From TMED23 sp964639965 (GTDB lineage: Bacteria > Pseudomonadota > Alphaproteobacteria > Rhodospirillales > UBA2165), in assembly GCA_964639965.1 (NCBI GenBank), contig CAZXGI010000006.1:1-64000 (forward strand): 64,000 nucleotides of DNA, given 5' to 3'. The notes beneath the pieces were generated by a model, which saw nothing but the letters and a program-made list of their open reading frames with translations, had not been told where the DNA came from and did not search any database. This document shows, piece after piece, positions 53,528 through 63,730 of the stretch. How positions within the stretch are numbered: the stretch's first letter is position 1; each line of letters starts with the position of its first letter. A program made the translations under genes and the position numbers.

Positions 53528-54517
53528 ATGTTTGAATTAACAATACTCCCAACCTTATTATTTGCATTCACAATTGACGCTATTATTGGCGATCCAAAGA
53601 TTTTATACCAATTCTTTCCCCACCCCACCCAAATGATGGGCTGGGTGATTAATCAACTAGACAACCGACTAAACGATGAATTTGACGAGGTTAGATCTCA
53701 GCGGATAAAAGGCATTTCCGCTGTAATTATAATTTTGCTATTAGCTTGTGGTATTGGCCTGGGACTAGTGTTTCTATTATCATTCGTTCCTTATGGTTGG
53801 GTATTGGAAGCTCTTCTGCTTTCCACGATGATAGCTAGCAGAAGCCTATATCAACATGTACTTGCGGTCGCCGATGCCTTAAAAAAAGAAGACATTGATA
53901 CTGCCCGATCTGCCGCAGGAATGATTGTTAGCCGCAATACAATAAATCTTGATCGCCATGGCACTGCTCGCGCGGCCATTGAATCATTGTCTGAGAACTT
54001 TTCCGATGGTGTCGTTGCACCTATATTTTGGGCCACCTTATTTGGACTACCGGGTGCGCTAGCATACAAGATGCTTAATACCGCCGACAGCATGATTGGA
54101 TATAATAATGATCGTTATCTCCATTTTGGTTGGGCTACGGCTCGACTAGATGACTTAGCAAATTTTATTCCCGCACGCCTTTCGGCACTTTTACTATGTA
54201 TTGCAGCGTTCATGTGGGGCGGGAATGAGGTCAAGCGGTCATGGGCAACGATCAAACACGATTCTCGTAAACAACATTCAATCAATGCCGGTTACCCCGA
54301 AGCCGCTATGGCTGGGGCACTCAACTTAAGATTATCTGGCCCCAAAGAGTACAACGATCAAGAAATTATTAGTGATTGGATTGGAATTAGTAATGATGGG
54401 AGCTCTCCTGACGCAACGGAAGACGACATTGGCAAAGGTCTATTGCTTTACGTCAATGCTTGCCTATTGTTAACCGCTATAATTGTTTTTCTAACCGTGC
54501 TGATTGCCCAGAGCTAA
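53528..54517 (+). CDS. cbiB: Adenosylcobinamide-phosphate synthase (CobD of P. denitrificans)
   Basis: The 329-residue membrane protein begins LTILPTLLFAFTIDAIIGDPKILYQFFPHPTQMMGWVI, the typical CbiB/CobD start, and has ARAAIESLSENFSDGVVAPIFWATLFGLPGALAYKMLNTADSMIGY. Several hydrophobic helices are seen. It joins cobyric acid to aminopropanol phosphate. AGGA lies about 7 bases before the ATG. It converges on cobQ with 23 bases between the stops. Confidence 0.93.
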   Translation: MFELTILPTLLFAFTIDAIIGDPKILYQFFPHPTQMMGWVINQLDNRLNDEFDEVRSQRIKGISAVIIILLLACGIGLGLVFLLSFVPYGWVLEALLLSTMIASRSLYQHVLAVADALKKEDIDTARSAAGMIVSRNTINLDRHGTARAAIESLSENFSDGVVAPIFWATLFGLPGALAYKMLNTADSMIGYNNDRYLHFGWATARLDDLANFIPARLSALLLCIAAFMWGGNEVKRSWATIKHDSRKQHSINAGYPEAAMAGALNLRLSGPKEYNDQEIISDWIGISNDGSSPDATEDDIGKGLLLYVNACLLLTAIIVFLTVLIAQS

Positions 54518-54540
54518 ATCAATTACGAAATTATCCTACT

Positions 54541-55998
54541 CTAACGGGCAAAGGCCAATAATTTATCAATCTCTAATTTTTCCTCAAAAACTAGAGAAAT
54601 CCTATCGAGAGCCTCTTCAACTTGCAGATCATGAGCAATGCCAGTTGCCTTCCTACTTTTGATACTTGAGAGCATTGAGTGACGGAATGCATCATTAGAA
54701 AATAGACCATGAACATAGCAGCCTACAACCTTACCATCAGGCGAAACAGCTCCAGCGTTTCTGTCACCCACCTTACCAAAAGGTCTTTCACAATCTGGGC
54801 CTACGGTATGACCTATATGCATCTCATAACCGTGGAACTCTCCAAAACCAAGACATGAATCAACTGAAACTTCTTTTAACGTTTTGTCTCCTCCCATCTC
54901 TGTTTGAACATTCAAAAGTCCTAGGCCTTCAATTGAAGTAATATCACCTTCTAATTTCCCCGGGTCATTTATCCGATTTCCCAGCATTTGATAGCCAGCA
55001 CAAATACCGTAAATACTGCCACCTCTTCGAAGGTGGGATTTAATATCTATGTCCCAACCTTGATTTCTTAAATCCACTAAATCTGCAATCGAAGTTTTAG
55101 AACCAGGCAAAATGATCAAATCCGATTTTTCAGGGAAAACCTCTCCACGATTAATAAATTGCAAATCAACATCAGGCTCGGCAATAAGTGGATCAAAATC
55201 ATCATAGTTGGAAATATGAGCTAATTTTGGAACAATAATTCTTATCTGACCCTTGATTTCATCACGTACATTATTTTCCAAAGAATAGGCATCTTCCTGA
55301 GGTAACCTTCTAGCCTCATTCAAGAAAGGAATTACACCAAAACACGATAAACCAGTTTTTTTCCCGATTATCTCTATACCACTTTTAAATAAACTTACGT
55401 CACCTCGGAATTTATTTATTATATAACCAGTAATTAACCTACGTTCTTCTTTTGGCAGCAATTCCCACGTTCCAACAACACTTGCAATTACGCCACCTCT
55501 ATCAATATCTGCCACCAGAACTACTGGCGTTTGAGTAGCTAGAGCAAAACCCATATTAGCAATATCGTTATCTCGCAAATTAATTTCTGCAGCACTTCCT
55601 GCACCTTCAATCAAAAGAATATCGGATTCTTTGTTAAGACGGCTCGCAGCTTCCGTCACAACATCCAATAATTCAATTTTTTTTTGCTGAAATTCTTTCG
55701 CAGGATAATTTCCTTCAACTTTACCCATAACTACCAACTGCGCTCCAACATCTGATTGTGGTTTAAGCAGTATAGGGTTCATATCAATGTGAGGTAATAC
55801 CTTACAGGCTTTTGCTTGCAAGGCCTGTGCCCGCCCAATCTCTCCTCCGCCTGGTACGACGGCTGCATTATTCGACATATTCTGAGGCTTGAATGGTTTC
55901 ACAGTCAACCCACGGTTAACTAGGGCACGACACAAGCCTGCCACAACGACTGATTTGCCCACATCGGATCCAGTACCTTGAAACATAAGGGAAGACAT
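54541..55998 (-). CDS. cobQ: Cobyric acid synthase
   Basis: The 485-residue protein has the P-loop FQGTGSDVGKSVVVAGLCRAL, then VLLKPQSDVGAQLVVMG, and a triad-type glutamine amidotransferase domain at the C-terminus with SIYGICAGYQMLGN and FGEFHGYEMHIGHT. It amidates the b, d, e and g side chains. It is the last gene of the cobU-cobW-cobN-cobO-cobQ operon, three bases after cobO. The length is normal. Confidence 0.95.
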   Translation of the reverse strand: MSSLMFQGTGSDVGKSVVVAGLCRALVNRGLTVKPFKPQNMSNNAAVVPGGGEIGRAQALQAKACKVLPHIDMNPILLKPQSDVGAQLVVMGKVEGNYPAKEFQQKKIELLDVVTEAASRLNKESDILLIEGAGSAAEINLRDNDIANMGFALATQTPVVLVADIDRGGVIASVVGTWELLPKEERRLITGYIINKFRGDVSLFKSGIEIIGKKTGLSCFGVIPFLNEARRLPQEDAYSLENNVRDEIKGQIRIIVPKLAHISNYDDFDPLIAEPDVDLQFINRGEVFPEKSDLIILPGSKTSIADLVDLRNQGWDIDIKSHLRRGGSIYGICAGYQMLGNRINDPGKLEGDITSIEGLGLLNVQTEMGGDKTLKEVSVDSCLGFGEFHGYEMHIGHTVGPDCERPFGKVGDRNAGAVSPDGKVVGCYVHGLFSNDAFRHSMLSSIKSRKATGIAHDLQVEEALDRISLVFEEKLEIDKLLAFAR

Positions 55999-56001
55999 AA
56001 A

Positions 56002-56622
56002 TTAAAACTCTATTCCAGCCTGCGCTTTATAACCATCACGAAAATGGTGTTTTATTTCAGACATCTCAGTCACCAAGTCAGCGATTTCAATTAATTCCGA
56101 CTTAGCATTGCGTCCAGTACAAATGATATGTTTCCCATTCGGCTTATTCCTCAAATATTTGATCACTTCTTCAATGTCGATATAATCGTTCCGCAATACA
56201 ATGTTAATCTCATCCAGAAGCACCAAAAAAACTTCAGGGTCTTCAATCATTTGTTTTGCGCGAGCCCAGGCTGCAGTTGCTGCTTTAACGTCTCGAGACC
56301 GATCTTGTGTTTCCCAGGTAAAGCCTTCGCCCATTGCAGTAATATTTACGAGCTCAGGGAAAGCCTCTAGAACAACACGCTCTCCTGTTTCCCACTTGCC
56401 TTTAACAAACTGTACAATACCAACTTTTTTCCCATGGCCAATACAACGGATCACAATTCCCATAGCGGCAGTCGTTTTGCCTTTACCTTTTCCTGTATGG
56501 ACGACCAATAAACCACCTTCTTTAGTTTTAGTTGCCAACAATTTATCTTTTGCCAGTTTATGTTTACGGCGTTTTTCGTTAGCTCGTTTGTTTATTTCTT
56601 CTTCCGATAATTCAACTTTCAT
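56002..56622 (-). CDS. cobO: Cob(I)yrinic acid a,c-diamide adenosyltransferase
   Basis: The 206-residue protein has VVHTGKGKGKTTAAMGIVIRCIGHGKKVGIVQFVKGKWETGE, the P-loop of BtuR/CobO, and the VLLDEINIVLRNDYIDIEEVI motif. It adds the adenosyl group to cobalt. The N-terminal 25 residues are basic and probably disordered. It overlaps cobN by four bases and precedes cobQ. Confidence 0.95.
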   Translation of the reverse strand: MKVELSEEEINKRANEKRRKHKLAKDKLLATKTKEGGLLVVHTGKGKGKTTAAMGIVIRCIGHGKKVGIVQFVKGKWETGERVVLEAFPELVNITAMGEGFTWETQDRSRDVKAATAAWARAKQMIEDPEVFLVLLDEINIVLRNDYIDIEEVIKYLRNKPNGKHIICTGRNAKSELIEIADLVTEMSEIKHHFRDGYKAQAGIEF

Positions 56623-59600
56623 ATACGTTCCCCTGAATCATTTCTCTTTAATTGGGCTATAAGCTCTCCCACCCTATTTGATCGCGGGTGCCATACCCCT
56701 CTTTCTATTGCTTCTTCAAAACGTTCAACAATCTCAAGCAAAGCTGGAGTATTATGCTCTTCTATAAATCTACGTACGTCCTGATTCAATATATAAGCAT
56801 CAAAAAGCTGATCAAAATGATGATGTCCAACGACTTGGGATGTTACGGCAAAAGAAAATAGATAATCAACAGTTGCTGCCATCTCGAAAGCTCCCTTATA
56901 ACCATGCCTCATAACGCCTTCAATCCACTTTGGATTAGCTGCTCTTGCTCGAACTACACGACCAATTTCTTCTTCGAGAGTCCTAATTTTTGGAATATCT
57001 GGTCTTGAATGGTCGTTATGATATATGGTTGGCTGTTGACCAGAAAGCTCGCGGACAGCTGCCGTTATACCCCCCTCGAATTGATAGTAATCATCACTAT
57101 CTAGAATATCGTGTTCACGATTATCTTGATTATGAACAACGACTTCCACACCTTTGAGCCGAGCCTCGAACAAATCTTCCTCAGCTGTTCCTTCAGCACC
57201 GTTACCGTAGACATAGCTACCCCAAGCAACATAAACGCGCTTAAGATCTTCATCACTTTCCCAACAACGTTCATCGATTAAGGTTTGTAGACCTGCACCA
57301 TACGCTCCTGGTTTAGAGCCAAATATACGAAAACTTGCGCGCCGTAGTGCATCATCTACACCTGAACCGGCTGCAATCAATAATGCTGAATCTTTTTTTG
57401 TTTGGGCGGCTAAGGGGTTATCATATTCTGATTCGTCTTGGGTGGCGACCGCGCGTATGGCCGAATCTAATAAGTCGACCTGTGCCGGGAATGCATCACG
57501 AAAGAACCCCGAAATTCTAAATGTAATATCTACACGCGGCCGTCCTAGAACCGTCAAGGGCATTACTTCAAACCCTGTAATACGATTAGCTTGCTTATCC
57601 CAAACTGGCTGGACACCTATCAGAGCTAATGCTTGAGCGATATCATCACCACCAGTGCGCATATTAGCAGTACCCCAAGCGCTAATAGCCATACGCCGCG
57701 GATATTCGCCATTCTCCTGAAAGTGGCGCTCAATCAATAACGAAGCGGATTTCCAACCAAGCTTCCATGCCGACGGTGTAGGAATAGCTCGAACGTCAAC
57801 AGAAAAGAAATTCTTACCTGTTGGCAAAACATCTAAACGTCCTCGAGTTGGCGCCCCGCTACTTCCCGGTTCCACAAAACAACCTGCCAACCCTCTAATC
57901 AACCCAGATAATTCTTTTTCACCACAATTAGAAACAATTGGATCCAGCGTTTGTTGAATGAATTTAACTACTGCATTTGTCTTGCTCCAGTACCGTTTTG
58001 GATTAACGTCCCCGATTAGAATATCTTTTGCCAACATTTCGAGACGTTCTACAGTATCACCATTGCTACGCCATACGTCACCATAGCATTCTAGTTCTTT
58101 CGGTTTAGTTCCTAACCAGACGTCACCCATTTCACAATCAAGTGGATCAAAATTATTAAACTTTAAATCTTCAGATAGAGCACGAATAAGCGATTCCGCC
58201 GAACCTCTGCCATCTCCACGCGGCAACCTAGTGAGTGCAATAATAAGATCAGTCTTTTGAGCGCCAACTGGCGATTCTCCAAAAATATGAAGGCCATCTC
58301 TAATCTGCATTTCCTTTAGCTCGCAGAGATAGTTATCTATCTTCGCCAATGCCACATCTTCAACATCCGAGTGTTTAATCCCAATATCTTTATCAAGACC
58401 GATATCTCGACTGAGAATAAGAATTTCTTCAGCTAGCATTTTGAGCCTCCGCGGATCCATACCCGTAGCTTGATAATACTCATCAATTAACTGCTCCAAG
58501 TCTTGCAAAGGTCCATAGCTTTCCGCGCGAGTTAGAGGAGGAGTTAAATGATCAACAATGATTGCACCTGACCTCCGCTTCGCCTGCGTACCTTCACCTG
58601 GATCATTGACAATAAAAGGATAAAGATGGGGTAATGGCCCCAAAGCTATTTCTGGGTAGCAGGTTTGATCCAACACTATAGCCTTTCCTGGCAACCATTC
58701 GAGGTTCCCATGCTTACCAAAATGAACTATCGCATGAACTTTCATTTTATCACGCAACCAAGCATAAAAAGCCAGATAACCATGTGGTGGTACTAAATCA
58801 GGATCGTGATAGGATGATGTAGGGTCAATATTATAACCACGCGCCGGCTGAACAGCTAAAATAACGTTACCAAAAATATGTGTGGGCAAGATAAAGTTAC
58901 CTTCTGAATAAAAAGGATCAGTCTGAGGTTCACCCCAACGTTCCATTATTTCGTTCTTTATTAGTTGTGGTAACCGTTTAAAAAATTTTTGGTAATCAAC
59001 TATAGAGAACAACTCGCCACCGGTTCGCTTATCCGAAGCATTTGTTGGCCCTCCTAGAAATCTATCCATTATCTCTCTGCTTGTTAATGGCACATTTTCG
59101 CCAAGTAAATAGCCTTCCTTCATCAGGCGTTTAAGAGTGACTGCAATGCTAGCTGAAGTATCGAGGCCTACACCATTGCCCAGCCGACCATCTTTATTTG
59201 GATAATTCGCCACAACTATAGCTAAACGCTTGTCGGCTGCTTTGGCTGAGCGCAAGCGTGCCCATGAAGCAGCTAGCGCCACAACAAAATCTACGCGTGA
59301 TTTTACCGCCTCATGTTTTATAACGGCAACCTCCGTTAATTCGTCAAATTCTTTCTGATTTTTAAACGAGATTGCTCGTGTAATAAGACGCCCATCGACC
59401 TCTGGGAGGGCAACGTTCATCGCAAGATCTTTTGGTGACAGACCGCGAGCGCCTTCCTGCCAGTCATCAAACGTTCCCCCCGATAATATAACTTGAAAAA
59501 CAGGGCAATCAGCCTCTGAAAAGGGGGTTTTTAAAGTGTTACCCCCTGGCGACGATACAGCAAAACCTGTGCAATTTAAAATAACAGCGGGGTAAGTTCT

Positions 59601-60359
59601 TTCGATAAACCCTTTAACTATCTCAGCAGAAATAGGATCTTTCAAACTTCCAACAAATATGGGAAGAGGATTGATATTTTTGGTCTGAAGACATTCGATT
59701 AATAAATTAATGGGGTCAAGATCAGAAGTTTGTAGCAACGAACGATAGAAAATGACTGCAACCACCGGCGAACCGTTGACCCATTTTTCACTAATCTGCT
59801 CTAAATTTGGATTAGTAAATGATGGCCAATAAATACCGGAAGGCAATAAAGATACTGGTTCACGCCAATCCATTTCTCTGCCAATTAACCAACTTGAATA
59901 ATATAACAGGTTAAGAATATTATCCGGCCCGCTCTGAACACAATATTGCCAAATACGATGACAGACCTCAGGCTCTAATGTGGATTGATCTGTTAATTCG
60001 GGATCGGGAGTGGCATCTCCCGGTACAACAACAAATTTGATGCCATTTTCAATACAAGCTATCTTAATTTGCTCAATTCCATAGGGCCAATAACCAAGAC
60101 CCCCAAGCAATCGAACAATTACCAATTTAGCCCCGACGATTGTATTTTCTATATATAAATCTACCGACATGTTATGCCCGAGCTGCATTAAATTAGCTAG
60201 CCTGAGGGTTGGAAAATCGTGGCTTCGGTGTTCCTCTGCTAATATTGCCAAGTCACTAGCGGCTGATGACAAAAATACTATATCCCCAGGCGACTGACCA
60301 AGGTCTACTGCTTGACCACCATCATTGATTTCTCCCGGCTGGGTGACGAGCAGATGCAT
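56619..60359 (-). CDS. cobN: Cobaltochelatase subunit CobN
   Basis: The 1246-residue protein is about the normal length for CobN. Motifs include HAIVHFGKHGNLEWLPGKAIVLDQTCYPEIALGPLPHLYPFIVNDPGEGTQAKRR, KRYWSKTNAVVKF and the large C-terminal domain with VDLLDSAIRAVATQDESEYDNPL. CobN inserts cobalt into hydrogenobyrinate a,c-diamide with CobS and CobT, both absent from this window (other AAA partners could serve). It lies between cobW and cobO in an operon. The N-terminal domain (about residues 1-200) has weak homology by eye. Confidence 0.95.
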   Translation of the reverse strand: MHLLVTQPGEINDGGQAVDLGQSPGDIVFLSSAASDLAILAEEHRSHDFPTLRLANLMQLGHNMSVDLYIENTIVGAKLVIVRLLGGLGYWPYGIEQIKIACIENGIKFVVVPGDATPDPELTDQSTLEPEVCHRIWQYCVQSGPDNILNLLYYSSWLIGREMDWREPVSLLPSGIYWPSFTNPNLEQISEKWVNGSPVVAVIFYRSLLQTSDLDPINLLIECLQTKNINPLPIFVGSLKDPISAEIVKGFIERTYPAVILNCTGFAVSSPGGNTLKTPFSEADCPVFQVILSGGTFDDWQEGARGLSPKDLAMNVALPEVDGRLITRAISFKNQKEFDELTEVAVIKHEAVKSRVDFVVALAASWARLRSAKAADKRLAIVVANYPNKDGRLGNGVGLDTSASIAVTLKRLMKEGYLLGENVPLTSREIMDRFLGGPTNASDKRTGGELFSIVDYQKFFKRLPQLIKNEIMERWGEPQTDPFYSEGNFILPTHIFGNVILAVQPARGYNIDPTSSYHDPDLVPPHGYLAFYAWLRDKMKVHAIVHFGKHGNLEWLPGKAIVLDQTCYPEIALGPLPHLYPFIVNDPGEGTQAKRRSGAIIVDHLTPPLTRAESYGPLQDLEQLIDEYYQATGMDPRRLKMLAEEILILSRDIGLDKDIGIKHSDVEDVALAKIDNYLCELKEMQIRDGLHIFGESPVGAQKTDLIIALTRLPRGDGRGSAESLIRALSEDLKFNNFDPLDCEMGDVWLGTKPKELECYGDVWRSNGDTVERLEMLAKDILIGDVNPKRYWSKTNAVVKFIQQTLDPIVSNCGEKELSGLIRGLAGCFVEPGSSGAPTRGRLDVLPTGKNFFSVDVRAIPTPSAWKLGWKSASLLIERHFQENGEYPRRMAISAWGTANMRTGGDDIAQALALIGVQPVWDKQANRITGFEVMPLTVLGRPRVDITFRISGFFRDAFPAQVDLLDSAIRAVATQDESEYDNPLAAQTKKDSALLIAAGSGVDDALRRASFRIFGSKPGAYGAGLQTLIDERCWESDEDLKRVYVAWGSYVYGNGAEGTAEEDLFEARLKGVEVVVHNQDNREHDILDSDDYYQFEGGITAAVRELSGQQPTIYHNDHSRPDIPKIRTLEEEIGRVVRARAANPKWIEGVMRHGYKGAFEMAATVDYLFSFAVTSQVVGHHHFDQLFDAYILNQDVRRFIEEHNTPALLEIVERFEEAIERGVWHPRSNRVGELIAQLKRNDSGERI

Positions 60360-60367
60360 ACTACCTC

Positions 60368-61402
60368 TTAGTTTTTAAGTATTGTTTCAACGATAGTGAA
60401 GTCAGAACCCTTTAATCCTATAACAACTAGTTGACTTCTTCGGCTTTCACTTGAGTTCCACGGTCTATCATAATACCAATCGACACGATCACCAACGCCC
60501 TGGATTACCAAACGGGCTTCCTTACCATTAACTTCAGCAACCCCTTTGATCCTCAGAACCCCCTCTTGATCAAGAGCCAATTTAACGCGATCAACAGTTT
60601 CAATGGGTAAACCTACTGGTGGAATAGTTACGGTAATTGTATCAAAATCATCATGCTCGTGATCTTCTTCCTCATCGTGAAAGGAAGGCCGTGAATCAAC
60701 ATCATTTTCAACGGCCGCCCCTACACCCAATATTATTTGTGGATCTAGTTTACCATTAACCACAGGGATAGCTTCTACAGGAGTTCGCGAGGTTTTATTT
60801 ATTAGCGTTAGAACATCTTTTAAATTTTTTTCTTTGAGCATATCAGTTTTGCTGACGATGACCATATCTGCGCATGCTAACTGATCGTTGAACACTTCTT
60901 CTAATGGGTTCTCATGGTCTAACGATGGATCAGACTCTCGTTGTCTTCTAATTAAATCAGGGTCATTCGCAAATAATCCTGAGTATACAGCTGGACCATC
61001 AACAACAGTAATCACGCCATCGACCGTCGTCCGTGAGCGAATCTCAGGCCACTGAAAAGCCTTAATCAGGGGCTTGGGTAAGGCTAACCCCGAAGTCTCT
61101 ATAACAATTTGATCTGGACGTTCTTTCCGATTTAACAACATTTCAAGGGTTGGTAAAAAATCATCGGCAACAGTACAACAGATACAACCGTTAGTCAGCT
61201 CCAAAACATCATCTTCGGAACAACTCTCATTATCACAACCTTTGAGGACATCACCATCTATGCCAAGATCACCAAACTCATTAATGATTAGCGCAAGCTT
61301 CTTGTCGCTTGTATTCTCCAACATATGGCGGATCAAACTGGTTTTTCCCGCCCCTAAAAAGCCAGTTATTACAGTAACAGGTATCTTAGTCTTTAATATC
61401 AT
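60368..61402 (-). CDS. cobW: CobW metallochaperone GTPase
   Basis: The 344-residue protein has the P-loop TGFLGAGKTSLIRHML (about residues 13-28), NEFGDLGIDGD, GCICC (72-76) and a His/acid loop HDEEEDHEHDDFD (about 246-258), the layout of CobW. The family is thought to supply cobalt to CobN. The gene is 8 bases upstream of cobN and 9 after cobU. It is different in sequence from the CobW-like gene at 39986. Confidence 0.94.
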   Translation of the reverse strand: MILKTKIPVTVITGFLGAGKTSLIRHMLENTSDKKLALIINEFGDLGIDGDVLKGCDNESCSEDDVLELTNGCICCTVADDFLPTLEMLLNRKERPDQIVIETSGLALPKPLIKAFQWPEIRSRTTVDGVITVVDGPAVYSGLFANDPDLIRRQRESDPSLDHENPLEEVFNDQLACADMVIVSKTDMLKEKNLKDVLTLINKTSRTPVEAIPVVNGKLDPQIILGVGAAVENDVDSRPSFHDEEEDHEHDDFDTITVTIPPVGLPIETVDRVKLALDQEGVLRIKGVAEVNGKEARLVIQGVGDRVDWYYDRPWNSSESRRSQLVVIGLKGSDFTIVETILKN

Positions 61403-61411
61403 AATTATTAC

Positions 61412-61957
61412 CTATTTTAGTATTTGTGGAATCCCCGCCGTCACGAGAATAACGCTATCAGAAACATCCGCAATTTTCTGATTCATTTTTCCTGCCCAAT
61501 CTGCAAACTGCCGGGCTAAAGCATTTTCTGGTGTGATTCCGTGGCCAACCTCATTCGACACCAAAACAACGGGGAAATCTATAACCCCAACCAAAGCACA
61601 CAGATCATCTATTTCTGCCTCAACATTCTTATTAAGGAACATTATATTCGTTAACCACAACGTCAAACAATCAACTAAAACAGGCTTCGGAAGACCTTTG
61701 AACGATAACAGTGTATGAACTAGTAATACGGGTTCCTCAACGGTTTGCCATAAGTCGCCGCGCCGTTCTTGATGAACTAAAATTCTAGAAGCCATTTCAC
61801 TATCATGGGCTTCAGCCGTAGCAATATAAATACCCCCACCGATTTCTTCGATAAGCCGCTCAGCGAAGAGACTTTTACCCGAACGTTGTCCACCAAGAAC
61901 TAACGTAAACCCTGACTGCTTTAAGTTTAAAGGCTCATTCATACCATCAGTACCCAT
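61412..61957 (-). CDS. cobU: Adenosylcobinamide kinase/guanylyltransferase (CobU, CobP)
   Basis: The protein has FTLVLGGQRSGKSLFAERLIEEIGGGIYIATAEAHDSEM, the P-loop and start of CobU, and VVLVSNEVGHGITPENALARQFADWAGKMNQKIADVSDSVILVTAGIP. It phosphorylates adenosylcobinamide and adds GMP to it. I chose ATG 61957; a TTG at 61966 and an ATG at 61942 are possible. It is the first gene of the leftward operon, and a TATAAT hexamer at 62016-62021 on the minus strand could be its -10 box, without a clear -35. Confidence 0.93.
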   Translation of the reverse strand: MGTDGMNEPLNLKQSGFTLVLGGQRSGKSLFAERLIEEIGGGIYIATAEAHDSEMASRILVHQERRGDLWQTVEEPVLLVHTLLSFKGLPKPVLVDCLTLWLTNIMFLNKNVEAEIDDLCALVGVIDFPVVLVSNEVGHGITPENALARQFADWAGKMNQKIADVSDSVILVTAGIPQILK

Positions 61958-62159
61958 CAAAACCAAAATACCGCCTAAATATTTTTTTCATATGAATCCT
62001 AAATACTAACCCAATATTATAACAAAACTGCCAAGGACTTCAGCCTAAAATCAATATATCAAAATAATCCAAGTTCAAATTATTCGGCTAAACCAACCTT
62101 ATTATGATGTTGGAAAACCGACATGGCTAGCATTTAGGTATCTGAATATAAAAAATACA

Positions 62160-62741
62160 TTAGCGGTTTATACCGTGAACACACCAGGCTCTCAAATCAC
62201 CTTCGGGAATATTCTCAATCTGGGTAATTGACAAATTATCCAATTGAAAAGTTAGAGCTGATTTAGCGAATAAATTCAGAGCCACCGTCAAAGCAGCACG
62301 AATTGTGCCAGCATGTGCGACCGCTATTATATCTCGGCCTTCATACTCTATCGAGAGTTCTTCAATGGTACGCGAAACACGATCCACCATTTGCACAAAA
62401 CTTTCACCTCCAGGTGGTGCCTCAGTGGCAAAATTCATCCAGAATTTCCTAGTTTGGTTATCTCTAAGGTCTTGCCAACTTCTGCCATTCCAATCACCAA
62501 AATCTTGTTCCATCAATCCCTTTACTATACGACAATCGACGCCTCCAAGTGCCGCTGCTGTCTGGGTGGTCCTAGGTAAACCGCTCGTCAACCAGACCGC
62601 GTCTTTTGGCAGCATTGCCATCCGAGCCTTGATTACTTTTCGATCTTTAAGATCAGCATCAACGTCATCTTGACCATGAATAATTCCGGGCAGTCCCGCA
62701 GATGGTGCATGCCGTACCCACCACCAGTGCGTTGAATTCAT
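62160..62741 (-). CDS. Histidine phosphatase family protein (alpha-ribazole phosphatase-like)
   Basis: The 193-residue protein has the phosphatase start WWWVRHAPSAG (RHx motif with the phosphorylated His), LPRTTQTAAALGG and the second His in IIAVAHAGTIRAAL. The family removes a phosphate from alpha-ribazole-5'-phosphate, or from adenosylcobalamin-5'-phosphate, as CobC does. It overlaps the cobS stop by one base, so it is in that operon and its role in the pathway is well supported by context. A different phosphatase role cannot be excluded. Confidence 0.87.
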   Translation of the reverse strand: MNSTHWWWVRHAPSAGLPGIIHGQDDVDADLKDRKVIKARMAMLPKDAVWLTSGLPRTTQTAAALGGVDCRIVKGLMEQDFGDWNGRSWQDLRDNQTRKFWMNFATEAPPGGESFVQMVDRVSRTIEELSIEYEGRDIIAVAHAGTIRAALTVALNLFAKSALTFQLDNLSITQIENIPEGDLRAWCVHGINR

Positions 62742-63631
62742 TACATACCTGCCATAATAATTGTTAATAATAATGAAATTTCTGTTATCTGCTGAGCGGC
62801 CCCTAAAACATCACCGGTTTGTCCTCCTATACGGGTAGCTACAAAATAAATGAAAAATCCAGCCACTAGCAACGAAACACCGAAAGCAAGAACAGTAAGT
62901 CTAAAACCCAGACAAAACAGCACCAAGCCTATGCCTATTAACAAAGCTGTAATTGCACGATCAAAACTCGGCTTACCAGCGCCAGCGCTCAAACCATCTT
63001 CACGTGCAACGGGGACAAAATACATAATTACTGGCAGAGCCGCGCGCGAACCGGCTGCCACCGCAATCAACGTTGTAAATATATAACTAAACCCTAGTTC
63101 TGCAATTTCTGTATATGCTGTCCAACGCAAACCAAAGCTAAAAAGCAAAGCCATTACACCATAGCTTCCTATTTGACTATCCCTCATAATTTTTAGTTTC
63201 TGATCTCGCGTTATCCCCCCCCCAAGACCATCAAAAGTATCTGCTAATCCATCCTCGTGGAGTGCGCCGGTTAAAAGAGTGATAGTGAGCAAAGCAAATA
63301 GCGCCAATAGGACCGGCGAGAAGCCAAACCAACCAGCAATCCACAAAACTACGGATGCTAACAAACCAATAAATGCTCCAACAATAGGAAAAAATCTCGA
63401 AGCTTCAGAAATCGAAAATTCGTTAGGAGAAATACCTAAATAGAATGGGATCCGCGTTAACACACAGAAACAAATCTTTAAGTCAGAAAACCAACCTTGT
63501 TTGTTTACGTTAGATTTTAATCTTTCTAACAAACCGAGAGTATTCTTTGATTCTTTATCAAGAACTGTCTCTTTTAATTTATTCTCATCAATATTCTCCG
63601 GCTTCCTAATATTTTCTTCTTTCTTGTCCAA
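62741..63631 (-). CDS. cobS: Adenosylcobinamide-GDP ribazoletransferase (CobS, CobV)
   Basis: The 296-residue protein has about six membrane segments and the signature TGALHEDGLADTFDGLGGGITRDQKLKIMRDSQIGSYG at mid-length, typical of cobalamin synthase. It joins alpha-ribazole (phosphate) to adenosylcobinamide-GDP in the membrane. An unusual N-terminal extension of about 45 charged residues (MDKKEENIRKPENIDENKLK...) comes before the common start of the family. It diverges from cobT by 110 bases. Confidence 0.94.
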   Translation of the reverse strand: MDKKEENIRKPENIDENKLKETVLDKESKNTLGLLERLKSNVNKQGWFSDLKICFCVLTRIPFYLGISPNEFSISEASRFFPIVGAFIGLLASVVLWIAGWFGFSPVLLALFALLTITLLTGALHEDGLADTFDGLGGGITRDQKLKIMRDSQIGSYGVMALLFSFGLRWTAYTEIAELGFSYIFTTLIAVAAGSRAALPVIMYFVPVAREDGLSAGAGKPSFDRAITALLIGIGLVLFCLGFRLTVLAFGVSLLVAGFFIYFVATRIGGQTGDVLGAAQQITEISLLLTIIMAGM

Positions 63632-63730
63632 AATAAGTCCTTTAAAAAATTGCTTTCGAAGATGCCAACGAAGTTATATGACACGATATAATTCTAGTTT
63701 ATCATACTCAAACAATTTTCTACGTACGAT

